Origin: Pseudomonas fluorescens
GTDB lineage: Bacteria > Pseudomonadota > Gammaproteobacteria > Pseudomonadales > Pseudomonadaceae
Assembly: GCF_003732425.1 (NCBI RefSeq)
Contig: NZ_MOBX01000003.1
Location: 682,001-746,000, forward strand
Length of the DNA stretch: 64,000 nt
Direction of reading: 5' to 3'
The notes under the pieces: model-generated
The model's database searches: none
What the model was told of the DNA's origin: nothing
Seen by the model: the letters and a program-made list of their open reading frames with translations, nothing else
Made by a program: the position numbers and the translations under genes
Shown here: one piece after another, positions 44,770 through 52,876 of the stretch
Layout of the letters: each line of letters opens with the position of its first letter
How positions within the stretch are numbered: the stretch's first letter is position 1

Positions 44770-45201
44770 ATGACCTTCACCGCACGCGTTTCCCCACCCC
44801 AAATGGTCCAGGCCCTCGCACTGCTCGCGGCGCTGGTCGGCGTGGCGACATGGTCGTCGCTGCTGCTGACCTCCGCCGAATCACACACCCCGGCAGTGGC
44901 CCCGCAGTTGCTGGCGGCGCGCAGTGATAGCCCGGCGTTGCAGTGGTTTTCCAATCAAACGGCGCCGATGGATATCAAGGTGAGCGGGGTGATGGCGGGG
45001 AGTCGGGGGGCGGTGGCGATACTGAGTTTGAACGATGGGCCGCCGAGGAGTTTTTTGCAGGGGGAGAAGGTGGGGCCTGGGGTGAAGTTGGTGGTGGTGG
45101 AGGGGGATGGGGTGGTGATTGAGCAGGGTGGGGAGAGGGTGAGGTTGGGGGTGGAGAGGTTGGTGGAGGGGGTGGTGTTGCCTAGGTTGGTTAGGCCGTG
45201 A
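44770..45201 (+). CDS. hxcP: Short GspC-like inner-membrane protein, HxcP
   Basis: This 143-residue protein has one N-terminal span (ALALLAALVGVATWSSLLL) and a periplasmic homology-region-type domain (DIKVSGVMAGSRGAVAILSL then PRSFLQGEKVGPGVKLV). It would link the secretin HxcQ to the inner-membrane platform. It ends right after this domain, with no PDZ or coiled-coil extension, so it is short for a GspC. Its 3' half is astonishingly G-rich: only 3 C in the 120 nt 45061-45180. The accessory island begins immediately downstream. Confidence 0.83.
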   Translation: MTFTARVSPPQMVQALALLAALVGVATWSSLLLTSAESHTPAVAPQLLAARSDSPALQWFSNQTAPMDIKVSGVMAGSRGAVAILSLNDGPPRSFLQGEKVGPGVKLVVVEGDGVVIEQGGERVRLGVERLVEGVVLPRLVRP

Positions 45202-45402
45202 GTTTTCAGGAGGGAGTCAGTTATTTTGGCGGTTCAGTCTGGTAGAGGGTTTTGGATTGCCGGGAATGTACTTGGTTGCTTTTGGCCTGAGGAGGCATGT
45301 CGTGAATGTCCTTTAGCGCACTATGCGGTATTGGGCGCTTCAGATTTCCAACGGTCGGCCTCGCCAAAATATTTGTATAGTGGCATTGTGCATTCAACTG
45401 CT

Positions 45403-45428
45403 CAAACGCTCGACCATCCGAGCGTTTG
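45403..45428. promoter_or_regulatory. Perfect inverted repeat upstream of the defence operon
   Basis: CAAACGCTCG / CGAGCGTTTG, 10 bp each with a 6-bp centre, lies 62 bp before the first ABC-3C gene. No T-run follows, so it is more likely an operator or mRNA 5' stem than a terminator. No regulator gene is seen next to the operon. Confidence 0.55.
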
Positions 45429-45489
45429 CGCAGAAGGAAGCACCCATTGAAGAAAGCTGGACGCTGAATTCTTACAAGGAACTGCAAGC

Positions 45490-46926
45490 ATGATCCACGA
45501 CGCGACTCCCTCTTGGAGTGGATACAATTACCAAGGAAAGCTCGCTATTCATTACGTACTTTGTCATATACGCGAAAAGCTTAGCGCTGATCCTACGTAC
45601 ACCTTTTACGGTGACTCAATCGTTTTAGAGAACAACGAAGATTTTGAATTGTTCGTAGCCGGGGAGTTGGTGTCGTTTCATCAGGTTAAAGCTTACGACA
45701 AACAAAGTTTCAGTTTATATGATGAGGCGCTTTTTGGGCTTGCACTGAATTTGTACAGCCAGCCAGGGCCATTAGGCTATATACATACTTGGAAGACTAT
45801 TAATCTTCCGGCTGGTAAAAGTTTGCAACAGGCAATCGAAGGTTTTATCAGGGAACTGATAAGTGAGCATGATGCTAAACCGGCGTCGAGCACTATTTTC
45901 AAGGCGGTAAATGTTGCGCAGGATAGAAACAAAACGGCGAGAATCATAAAGCAGGCATTTGATGATTTTACCGTGGGGCAAGTCTATGATGCGCTCCAAG
46001 CTATCGTGGCTGATCCGCTATTGGCATTAGATAGAATACAAAGCTATATGTATAGTGGGAGCCCGTGCTGCAGTATTGATGATATAAATGATCTTATTAA
46101 GTCGAAGCTTCAAGAAGTTCTTGTCATAAGGGGAGGAGTAAATACTACAAAGCAGATCGATAGCGGCTTTCACCATTTGCTGGAAATGGTGGATGTTTAT
46201 GTGACGGAGCGACACCTGCAAAAGCAAGCATCTGACCTACTGCATATCGAGATATCTGACATTGTCACAATTTTGGATGCGAACTATGAAGATGTAAGTA
46301 GTAGGTATTTGGCCGTTAAATTCAAAGAGCGCTTTTTCTGCCTCTTTGATGAATTTGTTAACAATCCTGACTATTATTCAACACCAGAAGATTTGGAAGG
46401 GTTTGTTTGTAACCTTTCCCAGATTCGATATGAATTATTGGGTGCCGGCCCAGAAAAACTTTTCAGCTATTATAAAAATTTTTCGCCATCTGTAAAGTTT
46501 GACTCACTAACAAATATTGAGCAAGCCTTGGCGGTCAATGAAAACGGTGTAACCGACGTACTGCTCAGAATTTTTAATGCTATAAACTGCAAATCTTGCG
46601 AAAATGACGAAGGTAATAATAAATTAGTTTATCGATCACTGGCCCAGCCAGCGAATTATTATCTTCCTACAACTATAAATGATCGATCGCCTACTAGTAT
46701 TGCCAAGAAGCTCAGGGCCAATACACGGATCGTCGAGGATTTATATGAAGTTAACAATATGATTTACGGCGGACCGCAGAAAATATCACTGAATGAGCAA
46801 GCTACTACCCACACTACCGCACCACCGTCGGCCAACGTGGTAGAAGAAGAGCCCCGTGACGATTATTTTAGCAATCTTCAGCTAATACCCATTCAACAAG
46901 CAATGGACGAATTAAATGCTGATTAG
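45490..46926 (+). CDS. ABC-3C / Lamassu-like effector with N-terminal nuclease-like domain
   Basis: A 478-residue protein, first of three overlapping genes. The N-terminus opens with SWSGYNYQGKLAIHYVL (residues 9-25), the hallmark of Cap4-like/DUF4297 nuclease domains. ED at 50-51 and HQVK at 64-67 follow, consistent with a PD-(D/E)xK active site. The rest is a helical C-terminal region expected to contact its partners. In Lamassu/ABC-3C systems this component is the effector that cuts DNA when the SMC-like partner senses phage. GC is far lower than in the T2SS genes, a sign of transfer. It overlaps the next gene by 11 bp. Family call is from motifs and operon, not from a search. Confidence 0.72.
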   Translation: MIHDATPSWSGYNYQGKLAIHYVLCHIREKLSADPTYTFYGDSIVLENNEDFELFVAGELVSFHQVKAYDKQSFSLYDEALFGLALNLYSQPGPLGYIHTWKTINLPAGKSLQQAIEGFIRELISEHDAKPASSTIFKAVNVAQDRNKTARIIKQAFDDFTVGQVYDALQAIVADPLLALDRIQSYMYSGSPCCSIDDINDLIKSKLQEVLVIRGGVNTTKQIDSGFHHLLEMVDVYVTERHLQKQASDLLHIEISDIVTILDANYEDVSSRYLAVKFKERFFCLFDEFVNNPDYYSTPEDLEGFVCNLSQIRYELLGAGPEKLFSYYKNFSPSVKFDSLTNIEQALAVNENGVTDVLLRIFNAINCKSCENDEGNNKLVYRSLAQPANYYLPTTINDRSPTSIAKKLRANTRIVEDLYEVNNMIYGGPQKISLNEQATTHTTAPPSANVVEEEPRDDYFSNLQLIPIQQAMDELNAD

Positions 46927-47608
46927 TCTGATAGACAAAGTTTTTTTGAGTAACGGGTATGAAGCTGTAAATTTCGAGCATAGCTATGATGAGCTGATAA
47001 CAAGGCTTTTCAAGCCTAAAATCGCCGAAAACAAAGCCGAATACTATCTAGTTGTAGAATGTAAAAAAGCTACGAGTCAGCATGCTGAAATGTTGCTTTC
47101 CGAGTGGGCGGACGGTTTGCATTTGAAAGTTAGAGAAAGCCCGAAAGTGGATAGAGTCTTCTCAAAAAATTGCACGATGATAATTTGCTGGCCTGAATTT
47201 TCCATCACTAGCAAGCAAGTGTTTCAGTTAGAAGAGGATCGATACAATTTCAAAAAAAATGTGATCACCTACAGCTCGGAAGAACTCGCGGATTTGAAAG
47301 ATAAAAATAGTGATTTTACACTTTTAAAACTCAACGAGTTAGTAGGTCAGGGTGATGGAACGTATTTCCAACGTTTCAAAGAGAAATCTGCCGAGCTTGA
47401 AAACTATTATTCTCTTCTGCTGAAGATTTTTATAAAAATACCTTTTGTTACCTATTTGCACGACCCCAAGCGACTATTTGATCTGGATTCATCTTTAGTT
47501 TCCAATCTATCCAAAAGTGAGTTGGATTTGTATGAGTTCTCGCTGGAGATTGATGAAGGTCTTGATGATGAAGAATTAATGTCCGAATTCTTGAAGAGGA
47601 CAATCTAA
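46916..47608 (+). CDS. ABC-3C / Lamassu-like middle component
   Basis: A 230-residue protein between the effector and the ATPase. It begins with LISLIDKVFLSNGYEAVNF and contains YYLVVECKK (residues 43-51), a hydrophobic strand ending E48-C-K50, which looks like the E-x-K half of a restriction-nuclease-type site. The C-terminal half is helical and acidic. Middle components of these systems bridge effector and ATPase; whether the ECK motif is catalytic or a structural relic is unknown. Overlaps the ATPase start by one base (TAATG). Confidence 0.66.
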   Translation: MLISLIDKVFLSNGYEAVNFEHSYDELITRLFKPKIAENKAEYYLVVECKKATSQHAEMLLSEWADGLHLKVRESPKVDRVFSKNCTMIICWPEFSITSKQVFQLEEDRYNFKKNVITYSSEELADLKDKNSDFTLLKLNELVGQGDGTYFQRFKEKSAELENYYSLLLKIFIKIPFVTYLHDPKRLFDLDSSLVSNLSKSELDLYEFSLEIDEGLDDEELMSEFLKRTI

Positions 47609-49968
47609 TGCTAAGGCTATCGAGCATCGAATTTACTAATTTCAAAGTATTCGGTAGCGACACCTACCGGATCAATTTTAATAGTAGCGATCTAATCCTC
47701 CTGGATGGGCCCAATGGGTATGGAAAAACCTCGGTTTTCGATGCAGTCGAGTTGGCTCTTTCCGGAACAATTAAACGTTTCATAAGCACGGACGGTCGTC
47801 AGACTCCTGAAGATGTGGTTGTTGCTTATGACCCTCGATCAGATGTACTAATTGATGTGGTTCTTTCACGCTCGCCAGAAGATCTATTATCGTTCAGACG
47901 AAAACTCAAATCCCCAATACCTACGGGCGCACAAAAGATATCTCGCTTTCCTGAACTTTGGGATGTGTTTATTAGAGACGAGTCAGGTTGGACGCCCGCA
48001 AAGCAAACGGACGTAGACAGAATTCTCAAAAATAAAAACTTCACTAGAGACTTTCACCTTTTCCATTATGTCCAGCAAGAGGAGGCGGCTTCATTTTTGA
48101 AGTCAAATAGTGAAACTGCACGGGCTACTGAGATATCACAGCTTTTTGGCGATACCGCCGCTGCAGAAGCCAAATACACACGCCTGAAAAATACTGAAAA
48201 GCGACTTGCTTCTCAGCGTACAATACAGCTTCAGAAAGCCGAACTATTAAAGAACAGCCACAATATAAATGGCGCTAAGAATTCCACTAAAGTAGGTGAA
48301 GTCGAGCACCGTTACCTGCTTCCCTGGTTACTAGATACTTCTAAATCTCCAGAATGGGATTTGCCGAAGTTTGAAGCATTCAATCAGTCAAAGTTTTCAT
48401 CATTTTCCAGCGAGCTTGATCGGATGCTGGAGTTTGTTAAGAATCGAGATTTTTATCTTAGCTCTCTTCCGTACTCTAGAGCCTATCGGTCACCTGACCT
48501 CCTATCAGATTATCTATGCTTTTACAATTCTTTAGGTCATATCCAGGGGCTGGACGAAAGAAGGTCGAAAGATAAGGTACTTGAAAGATCTCATACCGCT
48601 TTGGTGGGTGGCGATATCCCCGATAACTTACTCCATATTTTTGACCTGTTAGGGCGACGTGATTTTGAACAATTTCAGAAAGATCAGGACACGGTAAATG
48701 AGCTTCGTAGGACGAATTCTGGACTTAAAGCAATCTACCGAAAAATCGTTGCGCAACATAAAGAGCTGAATAACTCCCTAGCATCGTTACCTGAAGAGTC
48801 TAGATGCCCGTTCTGTGGTAAGCCTCACGAAAATCATGATCAGCTTGAGATTGCCGCTTCAATTCGTGTAAGTGACTTTTCAAAGCTGTTGTCGAATCAG
48901 GATGTATCAATCCTGGCACTGGAAAATAGTATAAAAAGTCGTTTTATCGATCCCGTAATTTCGCAGATAGAAGAATTTCGGGCTAAGAATACTGTTCTTT
49001 CAGATGACGCGATGGCATCGTTGATAAAAGCAGATCTCACCAAAGAGCGCTTGATTAAATTTGACGCGTGGTTAAAAAACTGCCCATTCAGTGTCGATGA
49101 CCTAATGTTTCCACCATTGTCTCATCATGTAGATGCTGAAAAACTTTCTTCTAATCTTGAGGAGATGATGCGTCGAATACATAAAAACACTCCGCCTGCT
49201 TCGTTGGAATACCAACTCGCAAATGAAGGCGATGCCTTTGATCGGATGTTCAGAGAGTATTTTGGTAATCGCAACGGCAATCTCTTGTCGATCACTGAGG
49301 GAAATGTGGAGCAGAAGAGGAAATATCTAGAGTCTTGTTTTTATTCGTCATTTCAAATTGTGCTAAAAGATATCGCAACACATATAGAGAACGCAGAAAG
49401 GTTAGAGAAGGTGGAGAAAGAACTAGCCGGAATTGCAGTGAAAGTGCTTAAAAGAATTCGCCAGTATAAAAAGAAGTTGATTGGCGACATCGAGATTCCG
49501 TTTTATATCTATTCGGGTAAGATATTACAGTCACACCAATCCGGAATTGGGCAGGGTGTCTTTCTTAAAGACCCTACCGGCGGAGATGAACTTAAAAACG
49601 TTAGATTAGTATCAAATTACCAGCGCGATCATGATGTCCTCAATACCATGAGTTCGGGGCAAATTTCAGCAGTAGTTATTTCACTAACTCTAGCCTTAAA
49701 CAAGATTTATGCTAAAGAATTCTCACCAATCCTGATTGACGATCCCGTGCAAACCATGGATGACATCAACATGTCTTCGTTGGTCGAGTTGTTGCGCAAT
49801 GAATTTCCTGACCGGCAAATAGTGCTATCAACACACGAAGATAAGGTGGCTAAATATTTTGTCTACAAATATCTAAAATATGGTCGGAAGGTACGTCAGC
49901 TGAATCTTATGACAGGGGAAGAGTTTGATTCATTAGATAACTATGTATACGCACCTTTGGTCGGCTAG
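47608..49968 (+). CDS. SMC/Rad50-like ATPase of the ABC-3C / Lamassu-like system
   Basis: A 786-residue ABC ATPase of the RecF/Rad50/SMC class. Walker A GPNGYGKT at residues 34-41, a shortened coiled-coil arm with a zinc-hook-like CPFC (C400 and C403), signature SSGQ near 681, Walker B ILIDDPVQTMDD near 707-718 and the switch histidine in STHEDK. It is the DNA or end sensor in this type of defence operon and is expected to hold the nuclease effector inactive until triggered. It is smaller than SbcC at 15098, and low-GC. The operon ends here. Confidence 0.8.
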   Translation: MLRLSSIEFTNFKVFGSDTYRINFNSSDLILLDGPNGYGKTSVFDAVELALSGTIKRFISTDGRQTPEDVVVAYDPRSDVLIDVVLSRSPEDLLSFRRKLKSPIPTGAQKISRFPELWDVFIRDESGWTPAKQTDVDRILKNKNFTRDFHLFHYVQQEEAASFLKSNSETARATEISQLFGDTAAAEAKYTRLKNTEKRLASQRTIQLQKAELLKNSHNINGAKNSTKVGEVEHRYLLPWLLDTSKSPEWDLPKFEAFNQSKFSSFSSELDRMLEFVKNRDFYLSSLPYSRAYRSPDLLSDYLCFYNSLGHIQGLDERRSKDKVLERSHTALVGGDIPDNLLHIFDLLGRRDFEQFQKDQDTVNELRRTNSGLKAIYRKIVAQHKELNNSLASLPEESRCPFCGKPHENHDQLEIAASIRVSDFSKLLSNQDVSILALENSIKSRFIDPVISQIEEFRAKNTVLSDDAMASLIKADLTKERLIKFDAWLKNCPFSVDDLMFPPLSHHVDAEKLSSNLEEMMRRIHKNTPPASLEYQLANEGDAFDRMFREYFGNRNGNLLSITEGNVEQKRKYLESCFYSSFQIVLKDIATHIENAERLEKVEKELAGIAVKVLKRIRQYKKKLIGDIEIPFYIYSGKILQSHQSGIGQGVFLKDPTGGDELKNVRLVSNYQRDHDVLNTMSSGQISAVVISLTLALNKIYAKEFSPILIDDPVQTMDDINMSSLVELLRNEFPDRQIVLSTHEDKVAKYFVYKYLKYGRKVRQLNLMTGEEFDSLDNYVYAPLVG

Positions 49969-49971
49969 ATC

Positions 49972-50170
49972 ACAATAAACCGCCCCGGATTCCTAGCCAC
50001 GTCTGGGCGATTCCTTATGGTCGAAAGTGGCTGTCGTTATTGGGAGTAATGGCAGCGGAACGGAGGATAGTCTGGCGCGATCATAAATTGAGAAGGGGAC
50101 TGATTTATTTCCAAAAAATAAATCTGAGAATCATCTGGCGGGCGTCCCCACCTCATGGAGGTGCCGCAGT
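49972..50170. other. Island joint with small hairpins, no gene
   Basis: A non-coding stretch downstream of the ATPase gene. It holds GATTTATT / AATAAATC (50102-50109 and 50117-50124) after AAGGGGACT, and CACCTC-ATG-GAGGTG (50149-50163). The first resembles the GGGGACNGATTTATTT ends of small mobile sequences in Pseudomonas. It may be debris of an insertion at the island joint, or a transcript-end structure. Confidence 0.35.
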
Positions 50171-50240
50171 AAGGCCTCGATAAACACCAACGTTTAAAAG
50201 ACATCTCCAAACATTCTCTCAGGCTACACACCCTTGCGCC

Positions 50241-50536
50241 TTTGCCTACAGCTACGCCAGAATCCGCCGGCTTGTGCGCTTTGTACCTGGTCTTTATCGT
50301 CTACGTGTCGCTGGCAACCCAGCGACCGGGTTTAGCGACCCGACCAGGTATAAGTACAACGACGCTCCAGTTTGTCGCAGACGTTTGCGACGACGATATG
50401 GTGGCTGTGCGTGGGAGACCTTCGGGTCTGCCGGGTCTTATACCTCTCGGTTCGCTAACCCGCGTACAGCTGCCACCCTTACTTGTTTAGCGACAGGTGT
50501 TGGTGGTTCCACCAGGTATAAATTTGGAGCTTCACC
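50241..50536 (+). ncRNA. Structured leader RNA of DUF6124 gene, copy 1 (candidate bistable switch)
   Basis: Helices: P1 TCGCTGG/CCAGCGA (50308-50325, 4-nt loop); P2 GGGTTTAGCGA (50328-50338) with TCGCTAACCC (50452-50461); P3 AGGTATAAG (50346-50354) with CTTATACCT (50437-50445); P4 GTCGCA/TGCGAC (50374-50391); P5 AGACC-TTCG-GGTCT (50416-50429). A third arm, GTTTAGCGA (50485-50493) plus AGGTATAA (50514-50521), can pair with the same 3' strands of P2 and P3. It ends 4 nt before the GGAG ribosome site (50526-50529). P2/P3 and the alternative are mutually exclusive. Reading frames across the leader are not conserved with copy 2. No named RNA family recognised. Confidence 0.7.
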
Positions 50537-50896
50537 ATGATCAAACCAACACCCAACCCGCCCGAAACCGCCTCGGTTTCCCCCTACGAATCCATCGATT
50601 CCAAAAAACTCCACGAAGCCGCCGACCGCGCGCTCGACCATTACCTCTGTCCGCCCGGTTCCACGCCGCCGCCACGTAAAAACCGTGGGATGTACGCCGT
50701 GACGGCGGACAACAAAACCGAAGAACTGCTGGTCGATGCCAGTGCAACACTCGCTTCGGCCAAAACCATCGCCCAGAACGTCTCCAGCCTGTTGCCGGCA
50801 TCGCAGCGCCATGCGCTGGCGGGGATTGCGCAGTTGATCATGCTCGGGGAGCTGGCGGTGAATCGGGCGCTCGATAATTTGCAATTGCCGGGTTGA
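50537..50896 (+). CDS. DUF6124-family small protein, copy 1
   Basis: A 119-residue protein with an N-terminal polar stretch (PTPNPPETASVSPYESIDSK), then KLHEAADRALDHYLCPPG and a helical C-half (TLASAKTIAQNVSSLLPASQ). It has no signal or membrane span. I recall this as DUF6124, a Pseudomonas family of unknown function whose genes often sit behind long leaders. GGAG is 7 nt before ATG. It differs from the copy at 54549 by only two residues, so the duplication is recent or kept uniform by recombination. Confidence 0.8.
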   Translation: MIKPTPNPPETASVSPYESIDSKKLHEAADRALDHYLCPPGSTPPPRKNRGMYAVTADNKTEELLVDASATLASAKTIAQNVSSLLPASQRHALAGIAQLIMLGELAVNRALDNLQLPG

Positions 50897-50946
50897 TGCG
50901 GATGCCGGGATCACCTGGTGATTGATCGGGTGTTCATTCTGGCGCC

Positions 50947-50971
50947 TTCGCGAGCAGGCTCGCTCCCACAG
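50947..50971. repeat. Single REP half (CGCGAGCAGGCTCGCTCCCACAG family)
   Basis: One unpaired copy lies about 50 bp after the DUF6124 stop; the paralogous locus has the same copy at 54958. Both lie within the direct repeat. Confidence 0.85.
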
Positions 50972-51053
50972 GGTTTTATGCTGATTGCAGGTGTTGTGTG
51001 CGACGCTGAAACCTTTGGGAGCAGTCGATTATTACCGCGTAGTCTTCGGGTGG

Positions 51054-51443
51054 CTATTGGGGCGCCTCGGGACATTCGCGGGTCCATCGCGTCACGGTCA
51101 TGTCATTGAATTGCTCACCGATGGTATCGACGCGTAGGCAAGTTCCTTTCTTCGCGTAGTACAAGATGCAACGCGAGCTATCAAACGAGCAGGTGTCCAG
51201 TTCGAAGAACTTGCGTGTAGCCATCTCCTTCTCCACGCCGCTGTACTCATAGCCGTCGTTGGTATGCATCCGCGTCGGCTTCCATCCTTGTTTGACTAGC
51301 TTCGACTTGGCCGCAGCCAAACGCTCACCGACGACGATGTCTGCTGGCCCGCGATTGTCGTTCGGCGCCTGTGAGCCATCGGCAAATGCTGTGCTGATAC
51401 CCATGCAACAAAGTGCGACAAGTACGTAGGTTGTGGCCTTCAT
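51054..51443 (-). CDS. Small exported cysteine-containing protein, unknown
   Basis: A 129-residue protein with a signal peptide (MKATTYVLVALCCMGISTAF then ADGSQ). The mature part has four cysteines (DTCSFDSSRCILYY, GTCLRV, RECPE) suited to periplasmic disulfides and a KLVKQGWKPTRMH segment. No family is recognised. It points away from the effector gene at 51728 and may be part of the same toxin-immunity cargo, for example as a periplasmic protective protein; that is speculation. Confidence 0.66.
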   Translation of the reverse strand: MKATTYVLVALCCMGISTAFADGSQAPNDNRGPADIVVGERLAAAKSKLVKQGWKPTRMHTNDGYEYSGVEKEMATRKFFELDTCSFDSSRCILYYAKKGTCLRVDTIGEQFNDMTVTRWTRECPEAPQ

Positions 51444-51727
51444 TTGACAGTTCCTCTATCTGATCCGCAGCGATACAAAAACTCCTAATACTCGGCACAA
51501 GGTTGCGTGTGGGTCAGGTAAATCCTGCGATTAATCTATGTGTGGCCATCTGCTGCCATACAACCATCCTCCCTCACCAGTTATCCTGCGCACCCCGCGA
51601 ATGACAGGAATCAGCCGTTTGGGCACTGCTTTTTAGGCTTTGTCCTACAGCCAGCACTTGGGCTTTTCGATAGCGTCGGACTGTCGGAACCTCAAGTCGG
51701 GATTCCCGAAGTGAACAAGGATGATTC

Positions 51728-52876
51728 ATGAGTGAACATGGAAATGTACCAAGGCCCGCACTACCTAACCCGCCAAGAAAACAGGTCTACCGTGGCGTAG
51801 AACCGACTGATCTGCACGCCAAGCACTGGGCAGAATACCCTGAGGCTCCCGCAGAGAAACCGGCTGTTGCGAAGCCAGCAGCGGAACCCGGTTTTTACAT
51901 CGTTCAGCAAGTCATGCCGCGCTCTGCGTTAGAAGCCGCATTGTTCGATAAACCGGATGGTGCAACGCTTGAGAAGTTCACGCGCCTCAACCCTCACGTC
52001 ACGGGGTACGCCAAGCCCGGGCAGCTCATCGTGTTGAGTGATCCGAACAATCCTCAGTGCACACGTGAAGAAGCGTTGCTCATGGAAGCGGCGCAGAAAG
52101 TGGACGCGGCGCTCAAACCCATGACCGACGAAGAAGCGAGCTTCATGGTTCGCTACCAGAGCCAGATAGAGTCGATTCTTTCGCAAGGCTCAACATCAAT
52201 CGGTGTCGGTGAATCGATCTTCGCCAAGAACCTGGAAGACGTGAAAACTTCGCTGAAGGAAATCGAAACGTTGCACCAGAAAAGTTTTCAGCGAGACGGT
52301 CACTTGCGTAGCTCAGAGTTTTTTGATGAGCGTGCACGACTGTTTGCCAAGCTTGATAGACAACTCACCGGACTAACCAGAAAGGGCATCGGTTTCCCTG
52401 ATCACCCAAGTCTGAAATCAGCCCTCGGCATCTCAAGCAAAAGCTTGGTGCATCACTGGACCTTGGCCGGTGCACCGGGGCAGATTCCCGGTTACGCCAC
52501 TCATTCAGACGGTGTCGCCAGAGCGGCCAAGGTTGTGAAGTATGGTGGCTGGATTGGTACAGCGGTCGGGGGAGGGGCGTCTTACATGAAGGTTCAAGAA
52601 GTCTGTGCGGCAGGCAATAAGGATGCATGCGAAAAGATCAAATATACCGAGGGTGGTAGTTTCATTGGTGGGGTGGCCGGTGGCGCGATGACAGGAGCAG
52701 CACTCACTGCTCCAGTGGTAGGTGCAATCTGTGTGGGGCTTGGCGTGCCAACGGGTGGATTGGGAACCCTCGCTTGCGGCGTGGTAGTTGTAGCGGCAGG
52801 CTCATATGCTGGCGGGGCGGTAGGAGGGGCCGGTGGTGAAATGTTCGGCGAAGTGATTTACGAGGTGACTAAATGA
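51728..52876 (+). CDS. Putative antibacterial membrane-active effector (LysM-like N-terminus, glycine-rich C-terminus)
   Basis: This 382-residue protein has no signal peptide. A Pro-rich start leads into a LysM-like domain at ~54-103 (GFYIVQQVMPRS then FTRLNPHVTGYAKPGQLIVL), a charged helical middle (~115-230), then from ~255 glycine-zipper membrane segments (GGWIGTAVGGGASY, GGSFIGGVAGGAMTGAA, GSYAGGAVGGAGGEMFG). This architecture fits a contact-delivered (type VI-type) pore-forming effector. The next gene overlaps by 4 bp and encodes a membrane protein, as expected of immunity. No PAAR, Hcp or VgrG gene is near, so delivery is inferred. Upstream 51444-51727 holds no gene. Confidence 0.62.
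   Translation: MSEHGNVPRPALPNPPRKQVYRGVEPTDLHAKHWAEYPEAPAEKPAVAKPAAEPGFYIVQQVMPRSALEAALFDKPDGATLEKFTRLNPHVTGYAKPGQLIVLSDPNNPQCTREEALLMEAAQKVDAALKPMTDEEASFMVRYQSQIESILSQGSTSIGVGESIFAKNLEDVKTSLKEIETLHQKSFQRDGHLRSSEFFDERARLFAKLDRQLTGLTRKGIGFPDHPSLKSALGISSKSLVHHWTLAGAPGQIPGYATHSDGVARAAKVVKYGGWIGTAVGGGASYMKVQEVCAAGNKDACEKIKYTEGGSFIGGVAGGAMTGAALTAPVVGAICVGLGVPTGGLGTLACGVVVVAAGSYAGGAVGGAGGEMFGEVIYEVTK

Larger units (their letters stand above)
50178..51022. repeat. Left copy of a ~845-bp direct repeat
   Basis: This block, from ATAAACACCAACGTTTAAAA to the GGGAGC after a single REP, matches 54191-55034 in the same order and orientation. It contains a structured leader, a DUF6124 gene and a REP half. 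The coding and flanking parts are nearly identical, while the middle of the leader is diverged in a compensatory way. Confidence 0.88.

Noticed and set aside
50242..50490. Small open frames over the leader RNAs (also 54257-54508) beginning MPTATPESAGLCAL
   Set aside because: The first residues match but the frame then diverges between copies, and the shared downstream segment is read in different frames. Meanwhile the stems covary, so the conserved object is RNA structure.
51540..51731. 63-codon frame just before the effector gene
   Set aside because: It has no ribosome site and no family resemblance, and it runs into the effector start region. Upstream sequence is more likely the effector promoter.
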